Part shown: one piece after another, positions 39,013-48,235 of the stretch | Numbering within the stretch: position 1 is the first letter of the stretch | Layout of the letters: the number at the start of each line of letters is the position of its first letter | DNA from: Pseudonocardia sp. CNS-004 | Lineage (GTDB): Bacteria; Actinomycetota; Actinomycetes; Mycobacteriales; Pseudonocardiaceae | Length of the DNA: 64,000 nucleotides | Direction: 5' to 3' | Assembly: GCA_001942185.1 (NCBI GenBank) | Contig: MKJV01000077.1 | Span: 42,862-106,861 of the forward strand | Notes under the pieces: generated by a model | Databases searched by the model: none | The model's input: the letters and a program-made list of their open reading frames with translations, nothing else | What the model was told of the DNA's origin: nothing | Position numbers and translations under genes: made by a program

Positions 39013-39831
39013 GGCACGGCACCGGCCGGCTCCGCCGGCGTGCGCGCGGCCGCCATGAGCTCCGCCACCCTCGCCTCGTCCACCTCGTTCCAGATGTAGC
39101 CGTCGCGCTTGAAGGCGGTGCCGACGATCACCCCGTCGGCCACCGCGAGCTGGGCGGCCACGGTGTCGGCCCGCACCCCGGTGTTGGCGAACACCGGGGT
39201 GCCCGGCACCGCGGCCTTCACCGCGCGCAGCGTCTCGGCAGACGTGTCGGCGCCGGCGGTCAGCCCGGACACGCACAGCCCGTCCGGCTGGCAGTTGAAG
39301 ACCGTGGACGTCGCGACGGAGGCCACGTCCCGGTCGTTGAGATACACCGCAGCCTCGGGAACGATGTTGTAGAGCAGCCGCACGTCCTGGCCGCCGACGC
39401 TCCGACGGTGCCGGACGGTCCGGCCGGCGTTGGTGTTCCACACGCCGAAGTCGCTGGCGTACGCGCCGCTGAACACCTCACGCACGAACCTCGCGCCCGT
39501 GGCGACGGCGAGGTCGACGGTGGCCGTGGCGTCCCAGAGCACGTTCACCCCGAACGGCACCGTGATCTGCGAGCGCAGCTCCCCGACGACACGGGCCATG
39601 GTGGCGGTCGTGATCGGCTCGACTGTGTGAGGTACGGCAGGCTCGCCTCGTTCGAGAACATGACGCCGTCCACGCCGCCGTTCTGCAGGGCCAGCAGGTC
39701 TCGCCGCGCCGCCGCGATCACCCCTTCCACCCCGCGTCGGCGTCGTAGTCCGGATCGCCCGGCAGCGGCTTCAGGTGGCACATCGCCACGATCGGCTTCT
39801 CCGCGGCGAAGACGTCGCGCATCCAGTTCAT
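39009..39831 (-). CDS. BtpA/SgcQ-family protein
   Basis: ATG 39831 overlaps the permease stop (ATGA). 'KPIVAMCHLKPLPGDPDYDA' is the BtpA signature. Breaks near 39731 and 39628 separate 'GVIAAARRDLLALQNGGVDG' and 'VMFSNEASLPYLT' from 'ARVVGELRSQITVPFGVNVL', 'GARFVREVFSGAYASDFGVW' and 'DGVIVGTAFKRDGYIWNEVD'. Each is repaired by one base, giving about 274 residues, the family norm. A TIM-barrel protein; SgcQ occurs in carbohydrate operons, and BtpA was first linked to photosystem I stability in cyanobacteria. Here it belongs to the ABC/FGGY sugar-type locus. Confidence 0.85.
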
Positions 39832-40916
39832 CCGGGTTCTCTCATCTCCTCTTTCGCGACCCCGCTCGGTGCGGGGTCCTCCGGGCGGGGTGGCCGGGCC
39901 ACCCGCCCTCGTCGTCGCCTGTGCACCGCATCCAGCACCATGATCGCCACGAGGATCAGACCCTGCGCGATCGTGTACTCGAACGGGCTCAGCCGCATGA
40001 TGTTGAAACCGCTGGAGACCATCTCGAGGGTCACCGTGGCGAGCACGACGCCCAGCACCGTGCCGAAGCCGCCGAACGGGTTCGTCCCGCCCAGCACCGC
40101 GACGACGATCGCCAGCAGGAGGTAGGACGCGCCGTAGTCGGGGCTCGCGCTGGCCGACCGCGAGGCGATGATCACGCCGGCGAGGCCGGCGAGCAGCCCG
40201 GTCACCACGTACGTGGCGAGCAGCACGCGGCGGTTGTGGATGCCGGAGAACCGGGCCGCGGTCGGGTTGGCCCCGACCAGCCGCAGCTTCGTGCCCAGCG
40301 GCGACCGGTTGAGCAGGACGGCGAGCGCGGCCGCGATGAGCGCGAACATGACGAACGAGACCGGGACCAGCGCCACCGTGTTGATGCCGATCGCGAGGAA
40401 CGCCTCCGGCATGCCGTACAGCGCTTCCCCGCCCGTCCACGCGATCGCGAGGCCGTTGTAGAGCTGCATCGTGCCGAGCGTGGCCAGGATCGGGGTCACC
40501 CCGACGACCGCGACGAGGAACCCGTTGAAGAGGCCCGCGAGCAACGCGACCAGGAGACCCATCGCGACGAACAGCACGGTCAGCAGCACCGCCTGCCCAC
40601 CGGTCGCGTCGGCGCCTCCGAACGTCGCGAACAGCGTGGCAGTGGTGAGCGCGGTGAGGTTGGCGACCGACACGATCGACAGATCGATGCCGCCGGTCAG
40701 CATCGCGACCATGATCGCCAGGCTGAGCAGCCCGATCTCCGGCACCGTGAACGCGATCGTCTGGAAGTTGACCACCGAGAAGAAGATGTCGGGGCTCAGG
40801 ACGGAGAAGCCGACGAGCACCGCGAGCGCGAGCGCCAGCAGCCGGGACAGGCTGCGCCGCTCCTGCAGGATGCCCACGACCCGCCTGGTCGCGGAGTCGA
40901 GTCCGGTCATCGTCAT
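39828..40916 (-). CDS. Ribose/AI-2-type ABC transporter permease (second)
   Basis: Intact RbsC/LsrD-type permease of about 362 residues. 'GLLSLAIMVAMLTGGIDLSI', 'LLAGLFNGFLVAVVGVTPIL', 'LATLGTMQLYNGLAIAWTGG', 'LRLVGANPTAARFSGIHNRR' and 'LGGTNPFGGFGTVLGVVLAT' are the BPD_transp_2 landmarks. ATG 40916 overlaps the stop of the first permease (TGATG). The C-terminal tail is charged and cytoplasmic. The pair would form a heterodimeric channel. Confidence 0.92.
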   Translation of the reverse strand: MTMTGLDSATRRVVGILQERRSLSRLLALALAVLVGFSVLSPDIFFSVVNFQTIAFTVPEIGLLSLAIMVAMLTGGIDLSIVSVANLTALTTATLFATFGGADATGGQAVLLTVLFVAMGLLVALLAGLFNGFLVAVVGVTPILATLGTMQLYNGLAIAWTGGEALYGMPEAFLAIGINTVALVPVSFVMFALIAAALAVLLNRSPLGTKLRLVGANPTAARFSGIHNRRVLLATYVVTGLLAGLAGVIIASRSASASPDYGASYLLLAIVVAVLGGTNPFGGFGTVLGVVLATVTLEMVSSGFNIMRLSPFEYTIAQGLILVAIMVLDAVHRRRRGRVARPPRPEDPAPSGVAKEEMREPG

Positions 40917-41941
40917 CAGGCCCGCGCCTCCTCGAGCTCGACGGCCCGCCGTCTCGCGGCCTTGCGGCGCGCTCCGAGCGCCTGGATCGACACCCCGGCC
41001 ACGAGCAGGACGCCGACCGCGGCCCGCTGCCAAGTGCCCGGAACCCCCATCAGGATGAGGCTGTTCTTGATCACGGCGATCAGGACGACGCCCAGCACGG
41101 TGCCCAGCACCGAGCCGCGGCCGCCGAGGATGGACGCCCCACCCAGCACGACAGCGGCGATGATGTCCAGCTCGGTGCCGGCGAGCTCGTACGGGTTGGC
41201 GTTGCGGGACAGCGTGACGTGCGCGATGCCCGCGATCCCGGCCAGCAGCCCGACCAGCGCGTAGATCGCCAACTGGAGCCGGGCGACGGGGAACCCCGCC
41301 CGCCGCGCGGACTCGGCGTCGCTGCCCAGCGCGTACACGCCCCGCCCGAACATCGTCCGCTGCAGGAGCCAATGCACGGCGAGGCAGAGCAGCACGACGG
41401 GCACGACGAACACGTGCAGCCGGGCCGCCACCGGGCCCTGCTGCACGACGAACAGGTCCGTCGTGGACAGCTGCGCGATGCTCGCCGGCAGCTCCGCGAT
41501 GTACTTGGAGCCGATGTAGGCGAGCAGGACGCCCCGGAAGACTCCTTGCGTGCCGAGCGTGACGATGAGGGTCGGGAGTCCGAAGCGCGCGATCAGGCCG
41601 CCGTTCACCAGCCCCAGCAGCGAGCCGATCACGACGGCGACGAGGAGTGCGCCCAGCACACCGGGGTCGGAACCGCCGCCCTGCGCGATGACGATCGTCG
41701 TGTAGCCGGCGAAGATCCCGATCACCGGGAAGGACACGTCGATCCCGCCCGAGATGATCACGATGAGCACGCCGAGCGCGAACACGGTCTCGACCAGCGA
41801 GTTCCGCAGGATCCCGAACAGGGTCGACACGGTGAAGAAGTCGGGGTTGACCAGCGTCATCGCGGTGACGACCACGAGGATCGTCAGGGCGAGCACGCCT
41901 TCGTTGTTCCGGCCCCGCAACCGGTTCACCCATCTGTTCAC
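40916..41941 (-). CDS. Ribose/AI-2-type ABC transporter permease (first)
   Basis: Intact permease of about 341 residues. GTG 41941 overlaps the ATPase stop (GTGA). 'VFALGVLIVIISGGIDVSFP', 'LVNGGLIARFGLPTLIVTLG', 'GVYALGSDAESARRAGFPVA' and 'VVLGGASILGGRGSVLGTVL' are typical of RbsC/LsrC proteins. It differs clearly from the second permease, so this is a two-permease system as in lsr and rha loci rather than a homodimer as in rbs. Confidence 0.92.
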   Translation of the reverse strand: MNRWVNRLRGRNNEGVLALTILVVVTAMTLVNPDFFTVSTLFGILRNSLVETVFALGVLIVIISGGIDVSFPVIGIFAGYTTIVIAQGGGSDPGVLGALLVAVVIGSLLGLVNGGLIARFGLPTLIVTLGTQGVFRGVLLAYIGSKYIAELPASIAQLSTTDLFVVQQGPVAARLHVFVVPVVLLCLAVHWLLQRTMFGRGVYALGSDAESARRAGFPVARLQLAIYALVGLLAGIAGIAHVTLSRNANPYELAGTELDIIAAVVLGGASILGGRGSVLGTVLGVVLIAVIKNSLILMGVPGTWQRAAVGVLLVAGVSIQALGARRKAARRRAVELEEARA

Positions 41942-43440
41942 GCGCTCAACCCCCCGAGGATCGAGTCCTCCGTGACGCGCTCCCCGCCGACCACCTGATG
42001 GATGCGGCCCCGCCGGACGACGAGGACGCGGTGGCAGACCGAGACCAGCTCCGGGATGTCGTCGGAGACGACGATCACGCCCGTGCCCCGGCCGGCCTCC
42101 CGGCGCAGGATGTCGAGGATCTCCTCCTTCGAGCCCACGTCCACCCCGACGGTCGGGCTGTTGAGGACGAGCACCCGCGGTCCCCGCGCCAGCCACTTCG
42201 CGAGCACCACGCGCTGTTGGTTGCCGCCCGAGAGGCTGCGGATGGGAGCCGCGACGGAGGGCGCCTTGATCCGCAACGCGGCGAAGAAGGTGTCGATCGT
42301 CCGCGCCAGGCGCGCCCGGTCCAGCAGCCCGGACCGGGCCCGGTGCAGGTCGAGGCTTCCGGCCACGACGTTGTCGGCGATCGACTGGTCGAGGAAGAGC
42401 CCCTCGGTGAGCCGGTCGCTCGGCACGTACCCGATCCCCGCCGCGACCGCGTCGTCGATCCCGCGGATGTCGACCTGCTCACCGCCGACCTCGACCCGCC
42501 CGCGCTGTGCCGGCGTGACGCCGAAGAGGGCCTCGGCGATCTCCGAGCGCCCCGAGCCGAGCAACCCGGTGATGCCCAGGATCTCCCCAGGGCGGAGGTC
42601 GAACGTGACGTCCTCGAACGCCCCGTCCAGGCCCAGTCCCTCGACGCTCAGCACGGGCCGGGCGGTTCCGTCGAGAGATGGCACGTCGCGCTGGTCGCGC
42701 ACGTCCCGCCCGGTCATCGCCCGTGCCAGGGACATCCGGTCGAACTCCTCGACGCGCCCAGACGCAACCACCGCGCCGTTGCGCATGACGGTGACGTGCT
42801 GGGAGATCTCCAGCACCTCGTCCAGCTTGTGGCTCACGAAGACCGTCGCCACGCCGCGCTCACGCAACGTCTGGACCACGCGGAAGAGGGCACGGACCTC
42901 GCGCTGCGTGAGCGCCGTCGTCGGCTCGTCCATGAAGAGCACCCGCGCCTGCTCGGCGAGGGCGCGGCAGATCGCGGTGAGCTGGCGGTCGGCGACGGTC
43001 AGCTCCTCCACGGTGGCGTCGACGTCGAGCCGGACCCCGAGCTCGGCGACCACCGCGGCGGCGCGGGCACGGACGTCGCGCGGATCGATGAGCTTCCTGC
43101 GGTGCGCGATGAGAGGCGTCAGCGCGATGTTCTCCGCGACCGTGAGGTTCGGGAACAGGGAGAAGTCCTGGTAGATCACCTGAATGCCGGCGCGGAGCGC
43201 GTCAGCCGGACTCATCCGGGCACGTACCGTCCCGCCGATCTCGATCTCACCGGCGTCCGGCACCTCCACCCCGGAGAGGATCTTGATCAGGGTCGACTTA
43301 CCGCACCCGTTCTCCCCAGCGAGGCAGCGCACGTCCCCGGCCTGGATCTCCAGGGTCACGGAGTCCAGCGCCTGCACACCGCCGAACCGCTTCGAGATGT
43401 CGCGGGCGGCGAGCACGGTGCCGCTCGTCGTCGTTCCCAC
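41938..43440 (-). CDS. Sugar-type ABC ATPase with two ATP-binding domains (RbsA/LsrA-like)
   Basis: Intact 500-residue tandem ATPase. Domain 1 has Walker A 'GENGCGKST', signature-region 'LTVADRQLTAICRALAEQAR' and Walker B 'VLFMDEPTTAL'. Domain 2 has the degenerate Walker A 'GLLGSGRSE' normal for this family, 'IRSLSGGNQQRVVLAKWLA' and 'VLVLNSPTVGVDVGSK'. Sits 2 bp after the receptor gene. Powers uptake through the two permeases. Confidence 0.95.
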   Translation of the reverse strand: MGTTTSGTVLAARDISKRFGGVQALDSVTLEIQAGDVRCLAGENGCGKSTLIKILSGVEVPDAGEIEIGGTVRARMSPADALRAGIQVIYQDFSLFPNLTVAENIALTPLIAHRRKLIDPRDVRARAAAVVAELGVRLDVDATVEELTVADRQLTAICRALAEQARVLFMDEPTTALTQREVRALFRVVQTLRERGVATVFVSHKLDEVLEISQHVTVMRNGAVVASGRVEEFDRMSLARAMTGRDVRDQRDVPSLDGTARPVLSVEGLGLDGAFEDVTFDLRPGEILGITGLLGSGRSEIAEALFGVTPAQRGRVEVGGEQVDIRGIDDAVAAGIGYVPSDRLTEGLFLDQSIADNVVAGSLDLHRARSGLLDRARLARTIDTFFAALRIKAPSVAAPIRSLSGGNQQRVVLAKWLARGPRVLVLNSPTVGVDVGSKEEILDILRREAGRGTGVIVVSDDIPELVSVCHRVLVVRRGRIHQVVGGERVTEDSILGGLSA

Positions 43441-43442
43441 GG

Positions 43443-44473
43443 TCAGAACGGGTAGGCGTCGAGGTTCGACCGGTCGACCTCGATGGCCGCGTCCCCGAGG
43501 AAGACCTTGGGGTTCTCCGGGGACACGGTGAGCGACTCGTAACCGGGGATCCCCAGGTCGGTGCCCCGCTCCACCGGCTCACCGCTGGCGAGTCGCTGCG
43601 CGATCGTCATCATCGCCTTGCCCGCCGCGGCCGGTCCCAGAAGAAGATCTTGTCGATCGAGCCGTCCTCGAGGTACTTCTTCGCCACCGATGGGATCGAG
43701 GTACCCATCACGCACACCCGGTCGGCCAGTCCTGCCTCCTGCACGGCCCGGGCGATGCCGGCCACGTCGGTGCCGGCCGAGCCCTGGAAGCCCTTGAGGT
43801 CGGGGTAGGTCGCGAGGAGCTCCTTCGTCCGCTCGTATGCGACCGACTCGTCCTCCTTGGACTCGATCGGGTCGACCACGCGCTGGATGCCGGGGTGGTT
43901 CGCCTGCGCGTACTCGAGCCCGCCCTCGACCCACTCCATGTGCGTCTTCGCGGTGAGGTTGCCGACGAACGCCGCGTACTGCCCCGAGCCGCCCATGCAG
44001 CTGGCGAGGCTCTCGACGATCTGGGCGCCGTAGGCCTTGTTGTCGAAGGCCTCGACGTCGGCGTCGATGTTCTGCTGGTTGCTCGCCTCGTGGGTGACGA
44101 CGAGGATTCCCTGGTCCCGGGCGCGCTTGAGCGTGGCCTCGAGGGACTCCGGCGAGTTGGGGACGACGCCGATGGCGGTCGGCCGCTGCGCGATCAGGTC
44201 CTGGATGACCTTCACCTGCTTCTCGGGGCTCGCGTCGTCGGCGCCGGTCTGGGTGGCATCGATGCCGGTGCCGTCGGCGAACTCCTGGACGCCCAGCTCC
44301 ATGCGGTCGAACCAGCCGACCCCGACCAGCTTCACGACGTTGACGAAGCGCATGTCCTCGGACGCGAGGTTGCGGTCCCCGCCCGGTGGGCCCTGGGCAA
44401 CCGTGCCGCTGCCGCAAGCGGCGAGCACCAGGGCGGCTCCCACGGCGCCCGCGGCCATGACCATCTTGCGCAT
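43443..44473 (-). CDS. Periplasmic-binding lipoprotein, LsrB/rhamnose-receptor-like
   Basis: ATG 44473 opens a lipoprotein signal (AAGAVGAALVLAACGSG). The body is a COG1879 receptor close to the AI-2/rhamnose group: 'RFVNVVKLVGVGWFDRMELG', 'VIQDLIAQRPTAIGVVPNSP', 'GILVVTHEASNQQNIDADVE', 'DVAGIARAVQEAGLADRVCV'. A break near 43632 is repaired by one C, restoring 'WDPAAAGKAMMTIAQRLASG' and 'LDAYPF' as the end. Joined length is about 343 residues. First gene of the ABC operon; divergent from DeoR. The exact ligand (a pentose, a deoxysugar or AI-2) cannot be told. Confidence 0.87.
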
Positions 44474-44529
44474 CGACACTCCTTGTCGTCCGAGCTCGGT
44501 GACGGCGCTGTCAGCGGTACCGCCCACAC

Positions 44530-44577
44530 CGCACGCCTTCGTGCAATGCGGGCTGAGACTGCACGGTATCGTGCAAT
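44530..44577. promoter_or_regulatory. Tandem DeoR operators
   Basis: Two copies of an 18-bp pattern (n)GCACG(n3)TCGTGCAAT: CGCACGCCTTCGTGCAAT (44530-44547) and TGCACGGTATCGTGCAAT (44560-44577), exactly 30 bp apart. Each contains an inverted repeat GCAC-GTGC. They lie between the receptor gene and the divergent DeoR gene. Three-helical-turn spacing would put two dimers on one DNA face. A half site (ACGTGCAATCG) recurs inside deoR near 44876. Confidence 0.7.
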
Positions 44578-44645
44578 CGGTCAAGCGGGTCCGAGAAGCG
44601 CGACGGCCGCCGTGCCGTACGGTCTGGCACGACGAAGGAGGGCTG

Positions 44646-45518
44646 GTGGGCAAGCAGCGCCGTGAGGAGATCCTCCGCCGGGTGCAGCGGCAGGGCTTCG
44701 TGAGCGTCAGCCAGCTCGTGCGGGATTACCAGGTCGACAGCTCGACGATCCGACGCGACCTCGCCACGATGGAGCGGCTCGGCGTGATCGTCCGCAGCCA
44801 CGGAGGCGCGACGCTGCCCGCCGAGCCCGCCGAGATCCCCTACCACGTCAAGATCGGCAAGAACGTGGCACAGAAACGTGCAATCGCCCGTGCGGTCGCC
44901 GAGACCGTGCCGCACGGGAGCTCGCTGCTGATCGACAGCGGGTCCACGACGCTCGAGGTCGCGCAGGCGCTGCGCAACCACCGGGAGATGACGGTCATCA
45001 CCAACGACCTGCGGGTGGCGGCCGAGATCGCCAACCAGGGCGACGTCCGGTTGATCGTCCCCGGCGGCGAGGTGCTCCCCGCCGTCTACAGCCTCGTGAG
45101 CGAGCGGGCCGTCGACCTGATCAAGGATTTCCACGTCGACTACGCCGTGCTGGGGGCCGACGCCGTGGCCCCACAGGGCATCACGAACACGAACAGCAAC
45201 GAGGTCTCGATGAAGCGGGCGATGCTGCGCGCCGCGGACACCGTCCTCGTCGTCGCCGACAGCTCGAAGTTCGGCCACACCGCGCTCGTGCGGATCGCGA
45301 GCTTCGACGACGTCGACCTGATCGTGACCGACGACGGTCTCGACGAGGAGAGCGCCGCGGCCTACCCGGTACGGATCCGGCGGGTGCACCCCGATCCCGC
45401 GCTGCAGCCTCCGGTCACCGCCCTGATGCCGGAGCAGGCCCCTCGGACGGCGCTGGAACCCGCCCTCGTCCCGATCGGCGACCGGGTGGCCCCGAACCCC
45501 ACGGCGGCGACCGAGTGA
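44646..45518 (+). CDS. DeoR-family transcriptional regulator
   Basis: GTG 44646 follows AAGGAGGG. Intact 290-residue regulator: 'RREEILRRVQRQGFVSVSQL' and 'YQVDSSTIRRDLATMERLGV' form the DeoR helix-turn-helix, followed by 'VRSHGGATLP' and the DeoRC sugar-phosphate domain ('KRAIARAVAETVPHGSSLLI', 'DSGSTTLEVAQAL', 'AVLGADAVAPQGITNTNSNE', 'VADSSKFGHTALVRIASFDD'). Expected to repress the divergent ABC operon and the kinase until a phosphorylated sugar binds. Coupled to the kinase gene (GTGA overlap). Confidence 0.93.
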   Translation: MGKQRREEILRRVQRQGFVSVSQLVRDYQVDSSTIRRDLATMERLGVIVRSHGGATLPAEPAEIPYHVKIGKNVAQKRAIARAVAETVPHGSSLLIDSGSTTLEVAQALRNHREMTVITNDLRVAAEIANQGDVRLIVPGGEVLPAVYSLVSERAVDLIKDFHVDYAVLGADAVAPQGITNTNSNEVSMKRAMLRAADTVLVVADSSKFGHTALVRIASFDDVDLIVTDDGLDEESAAAYPVRIRRVHPDPALQPPVTALMPEQAPRTALEPALVPIGDRVAPNPTAATE

Positions 45519-46978
45519 GGTTCATCGGCGTCGACATCGGGACCGGCAGCAGCAAGGGCGTTCTCGTGGACGCCTCCGGGGAGGTCCTCGCCGCGCACAC
45601 CCGTCCCCACGTCACGTCGTCGCCGCGCCCGGGATGGTTCGAGCACGATGCCGACGAGGTGTGGTGGGCCGCCACCACCACCATCGTCCGCGCGCTCCTG
45701 CGCGAGTCACCCGGTCCGGTCGACGGTGTCGCGGTCAGCGGGATCGGCCCCGCCGTGCTGCCCACCGACGCCGACGACCGGCCGCTGCGCCCGGCGATCC
45801 TCTACGGCATCGACACCCGGGCCGAGCAGGAGGTCGCCGCGCAGAACGAGCAGTTCGGCGCCGACACGCTGCTCACGTCGGTGGGCAACCTGCTGACCAG
45901 CCAGGCGGTGGGTCCGAAGCTGGCCTGGGTGGCGGCGAACGAGCCTGCGACCTTCGCGCGAACGCGGCGCTTCTACTCCGCGCCGGGATGGGTCGTGCGC
46001 CGGCTGACCGGCGCCTACACGCTCGACCACTACTCGGCCAGCAGCTCCGACCCCCTCTACGAGCTGCGGGCGCACAGCTGGTGGGAACCGGGCTGGGCGG
46101 CCCTCGACCAGCTGGAACGGCCGCGGCTGGCCTGGCCCGGCGACGTGGTCGGGTCGATCACGCAGGAGGCCGCCGACGCCACCGGCCTCCCCCGCGGCAC
46201 CCCGGTGCTCGCCGGCACCGTCGACGCCCTCGCCGAGGCCTACAGCGTCGGGTGCCGCGCCCCGGGCGACACGATGCTGATGTACGGCTCCACGATGTTC
46301 CTCATCCAGACCGTCTCGGCGCCGGTCGTCCACCCGGGGCTGTGGGCCGCAGTGGGCCGCACGGGCGAGACGTTCTCGTCCGCGGCCGGCATGTCCACGT
46401 CCGGACTGATCACCAGCTGGCTGGCCGAGGTCACCGGGAGCGGGTTCACCGACCTGCTGGGCGAGGCGCGGAAGGTGCCGGCGGGCAGCGACGGGCTCCT
46501 GCTCCTCCCCTACTTCGCGGGCGAGCGCACCCCCATCTTCGACCCGCGGGCACGGGGCGCGTGGATGGGCCTGTCCCTGCGGCACGGACGCGGCCACCTC
46601 TACCGGTCGATCCTCGAGGCCGTGGGGTTCGGCGTGCGCCACAACCTCGCCACGATGACGGCCGCCGGGGCCACGCCGCGGCGACTCGTCGCGGTCGGCG
46701 GCGGCACGCGGGACGACCTGTGGACGCAGATCGTCTCGGACGTCATCGGCCTGCCCCAGGACATCCCCTCGGTGACAGTCGGGGCGTCCTACGGCGATGC
46801 CCGGATGGCGGCGGACGCGGCGGGCGTCGACACCACCGGCTGGAACCCCGTCGCCCGCCGCGCCCACCCCGACCCAGCCGTCCTCGACGTCTACGACCTC
46901 CTGTACGACGAGTACCTGCGGGCCTACCCCTCGCTCGCCGGCACGATGCACGTGCTGGCGGGCCTCGACCAGCGCTGA
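45515..46978 (+). CDS. FGGY-family carbohydrate kinase
   Basis: Intact 487-residue sugar kinase. N-terminal phosphate loop 'FIGVDIGTGSSKGVLVDASG', 'GPKLAWVAANEPATFARTRR', 'GTPVLAGTVDALAEAYSVGC', 'GDTMLMYGSTMFLI', 'LPYFAGERTPIFDPRARGAW' and the FGGY C-terminal 'LVAVGGGTRDDLWTQIVSDV' with the adenosine pocket 'TVGASYGDARMAA'. It would phosphorylate the compound imported by the divergent ABC system, producing the DeoR effector. Substrate could be a pentulose or an AI-2-like compound. Confidence 0.94.
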   Translation: MRFIGVDIGTGSSKGVLVDASGEVLAAHTRPHVTSSPRPGWFEHDADEVWWAATTTIVRALLRESPGPVDGVAVSGIGPAVLPTDADDRPLRPAILYGIDTRAEQEVAAQNEQFGADTLLTSVGNLLTSQAVGPKLAWVAANEPATFARTRRFYSAPGWVVRRLTGAYTLDHYSASSSDPLYELRAHSWWEPGWAALDQLERPRLAWPGDVVGSITQEAADATGLPRGTPVLAGTVDALAEAYSVGCRAPGDTMLMYGSTMFLIQTVSAPVVHPGLWAAVGRTGETFSSAAGMSTSGLITSWLAEVTGSGFTDLLGEARKVPAGSDGLLLLPYFAGERTPIFDPRARGAWMGLSLRHGRGHLYRSILEAVGFGVRHNLATMTAAGATPRRLVAVGGGTRDDLWTQIVSDVIGLPQDIPSVTVGASYGDARMAADAAGVDTTGWNPVARRAHPDPAVLDVYDLLYDEYLRAYPSLAGTMHVLAGLDQR

Positions 46979-47041
46979 CCCGCAGGCCCACCCGGCCAGG
47001 GCCTGCGGCCCGTCCAGGACCTGCCGACCCGCCGATGCAGG

Positions 47042-47392
47042 GTGACGATGGGCACCATGCGCAAACTGTCTCTCGACGCGATCGCCCGCGAGCAGCTCGC
47101 CGCCGCCCGCCGCAACTCCGCCGGGCGGGCCGCGCACACCGCGGTGGGCGGGCACGAGCACGTGATGCGCCAGACGGTGATCGCCCTGCTCCAGGGCCGG
47201 TCGTTGGCCGAGCACGCGAATCCGGGCGAGGCCACCGTGCACGTGCTGCTCGGGCGCGCGCGGCTCGTCAGCGGCGACGACGCCTGGGACGGGAGGAGCG
47301 GCGACCTCCTGATCGTCCCGCCCGCACCGCACAGCCTCGAGGCGCTCGAGGACGTGGTCGTGCTGCTGACGGTCGCGAAGCGCGGCGGTTAG
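47042..47392 (+). CDS. Cupin-domain protein
   Basis: Small intact protein (up to 116 residues). In-frame starts exist at GTG 47042, ATG 47048 and ATG 47057 (MRKLSLDAI); the last is the usual start of relatives. One cupin fold: 'GHEHVMRQTVIALLQGRSLA', 'EHANPGEATVHVLLGRARLV' and 'DLLIVPPAPHSLEALEDVVV'. The His/Glu metal ligands of motif 1 are 'EHANPGEATVHV'. Probably binds a metal; substrate unknown. Rightward, 63 bp after the kinase, and overlapping the convergent RidA gene by 4 bp. Confidence 0.8.
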   Translation: MTMGTMRKLSLDAIAREQLAAARRNSAGRAAHTAVGGHEHVMRQTVIALLQGRSLAEHANPGEATVHVLLGRARLVSGDDAWDGRSGDLLIVPPAPHSLEALEDVVVLLTVAKRGG

Positions 47393-47797
47393 TCGAGAAC
47401 GGCGAACGCCTCGACCTCGACGAGCACGTCGGGCTCGAACAGGTAGTCGACGCCGATCGCCGACACCGGTGGCAACGGCTGCGGGATGCCGAGCTCGTCC
47501 ACGACGCGGTCGATGCCGGCGATGAAGTCGTCGTACTTGTCGGGGCTCCAGTCGGTGACGAAGAACCGCAGGCGTACCACGTCGGAGAAGCTCGCGCCGG
47601 CGCGGCGAGTCCGCGCGCCGTGTTGCGCAGCGCGTGCGCGACCTGGCCCGCGAGTCGCCGGTCGCGACGGGGTTCCCGTGGGCGTCGCGCGCGATCTGGC
47701 CGGCGACGTGCACCTGACGAGCGCCGGTGCTGATCGAGACGTGGTGGTAGGGGACGGGGGCGAACATGCCCTCCGGGGTCAGCAGCTTCACAGCCAT
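47389..47797 (-). CDS. RidA-family protein (enamine/imine deaminase-like)
   Basis: ATG 47797. Pieces in three frames, each repaired by one base (breaks near 47651 and 47609): 'YHHVSISTGARQVHVAGQIA', then 'GQVAHALRNTARGLAAAGAS' and 'FSDVVRLRFFVTDWSPDKYD', then 'SAIGVDYLFEPDVLVEVEAF'. The joined product of about 136 residues is normal for RidA, which removes reactive enamines by water addition; the family's catalytic Arg position appears as a Leu/Phe-rich stretch, so activity is uncertain. Divergent from an HxlR regulator, which probably controls it. Confidence 0.82.
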
Positions 47798-47875
47798 GGT
47801 CGTTCCCTTCGCCGTAGGATCTGGTATCCGATGTCTACCTGGTTTCTGGAGGGAACTTCAACGAGACTAGGTGTC

Positions 47876-48232
47876 ATGACGGATACCGCCCAGCTCACCG
47901 AACGCCACCGCGAGCTGCTCGACCAGGTGCTCGACAAGTGGTCGCTCCAGATCCTCGACGCGCTGTGCGGGAGCGGCCCACTGCGCTTCAACGGGCTCCG
48001 CCGGGCGATCCCGGTCGTCACGCAGAAGTCGCTCGTGGCGGCGTTGCGGCGCTTGGAGCGCAACGGGATGGTCGAGCGTGTCGTCATGAACACGCGCCCG
48101 ATCGCCGTAGAGTACCGCCTGACGCCGCTCGGGAAGTCACTGCAGGACCTCATCGACGCGCTGCTGCTCTGGACCACCGTCACGCTGCCCGACGTCGAAC
48201 GGGCCCGGGTGCGCTTCGACGACCAGGCGTAG
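47876..48232 (+). CDS. HxlR-family transcriptional regulator
   Basis: Intact 118-residue winged-helix protein starting at ATG 47876: 'HRELLDQVLDKWSLQILDAL', 'GPLRFNGLRRAIPVVTQKSL', 'VAALRRLERNGMVERVV' and 'VEYRLTPLGKSLQDLIDAL'. The usual HxlR cysteine near the N-terminus is absent (the only Cys follows 'LDAL'). An inverted repeat GGTATCCG/CGGATACC (47823-47830, 47880-47887) flanks the 78-bp gap to the divergent ridA and overlaps the start of this gene, consistent with autoregulation. Confidence 0.88.
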   Translation: MTDTAQLTERHRELLDQVLDKWSLQILDALCGSGPLRFNGLRRAIPVVTQKSLVAALRRLERNGMVERVVMNTRPIAVEYRLTPLGKSLQDLIDALLLWTTVTLPDVERARVRFDDQA

Positions 48233-48235
48233 CGG

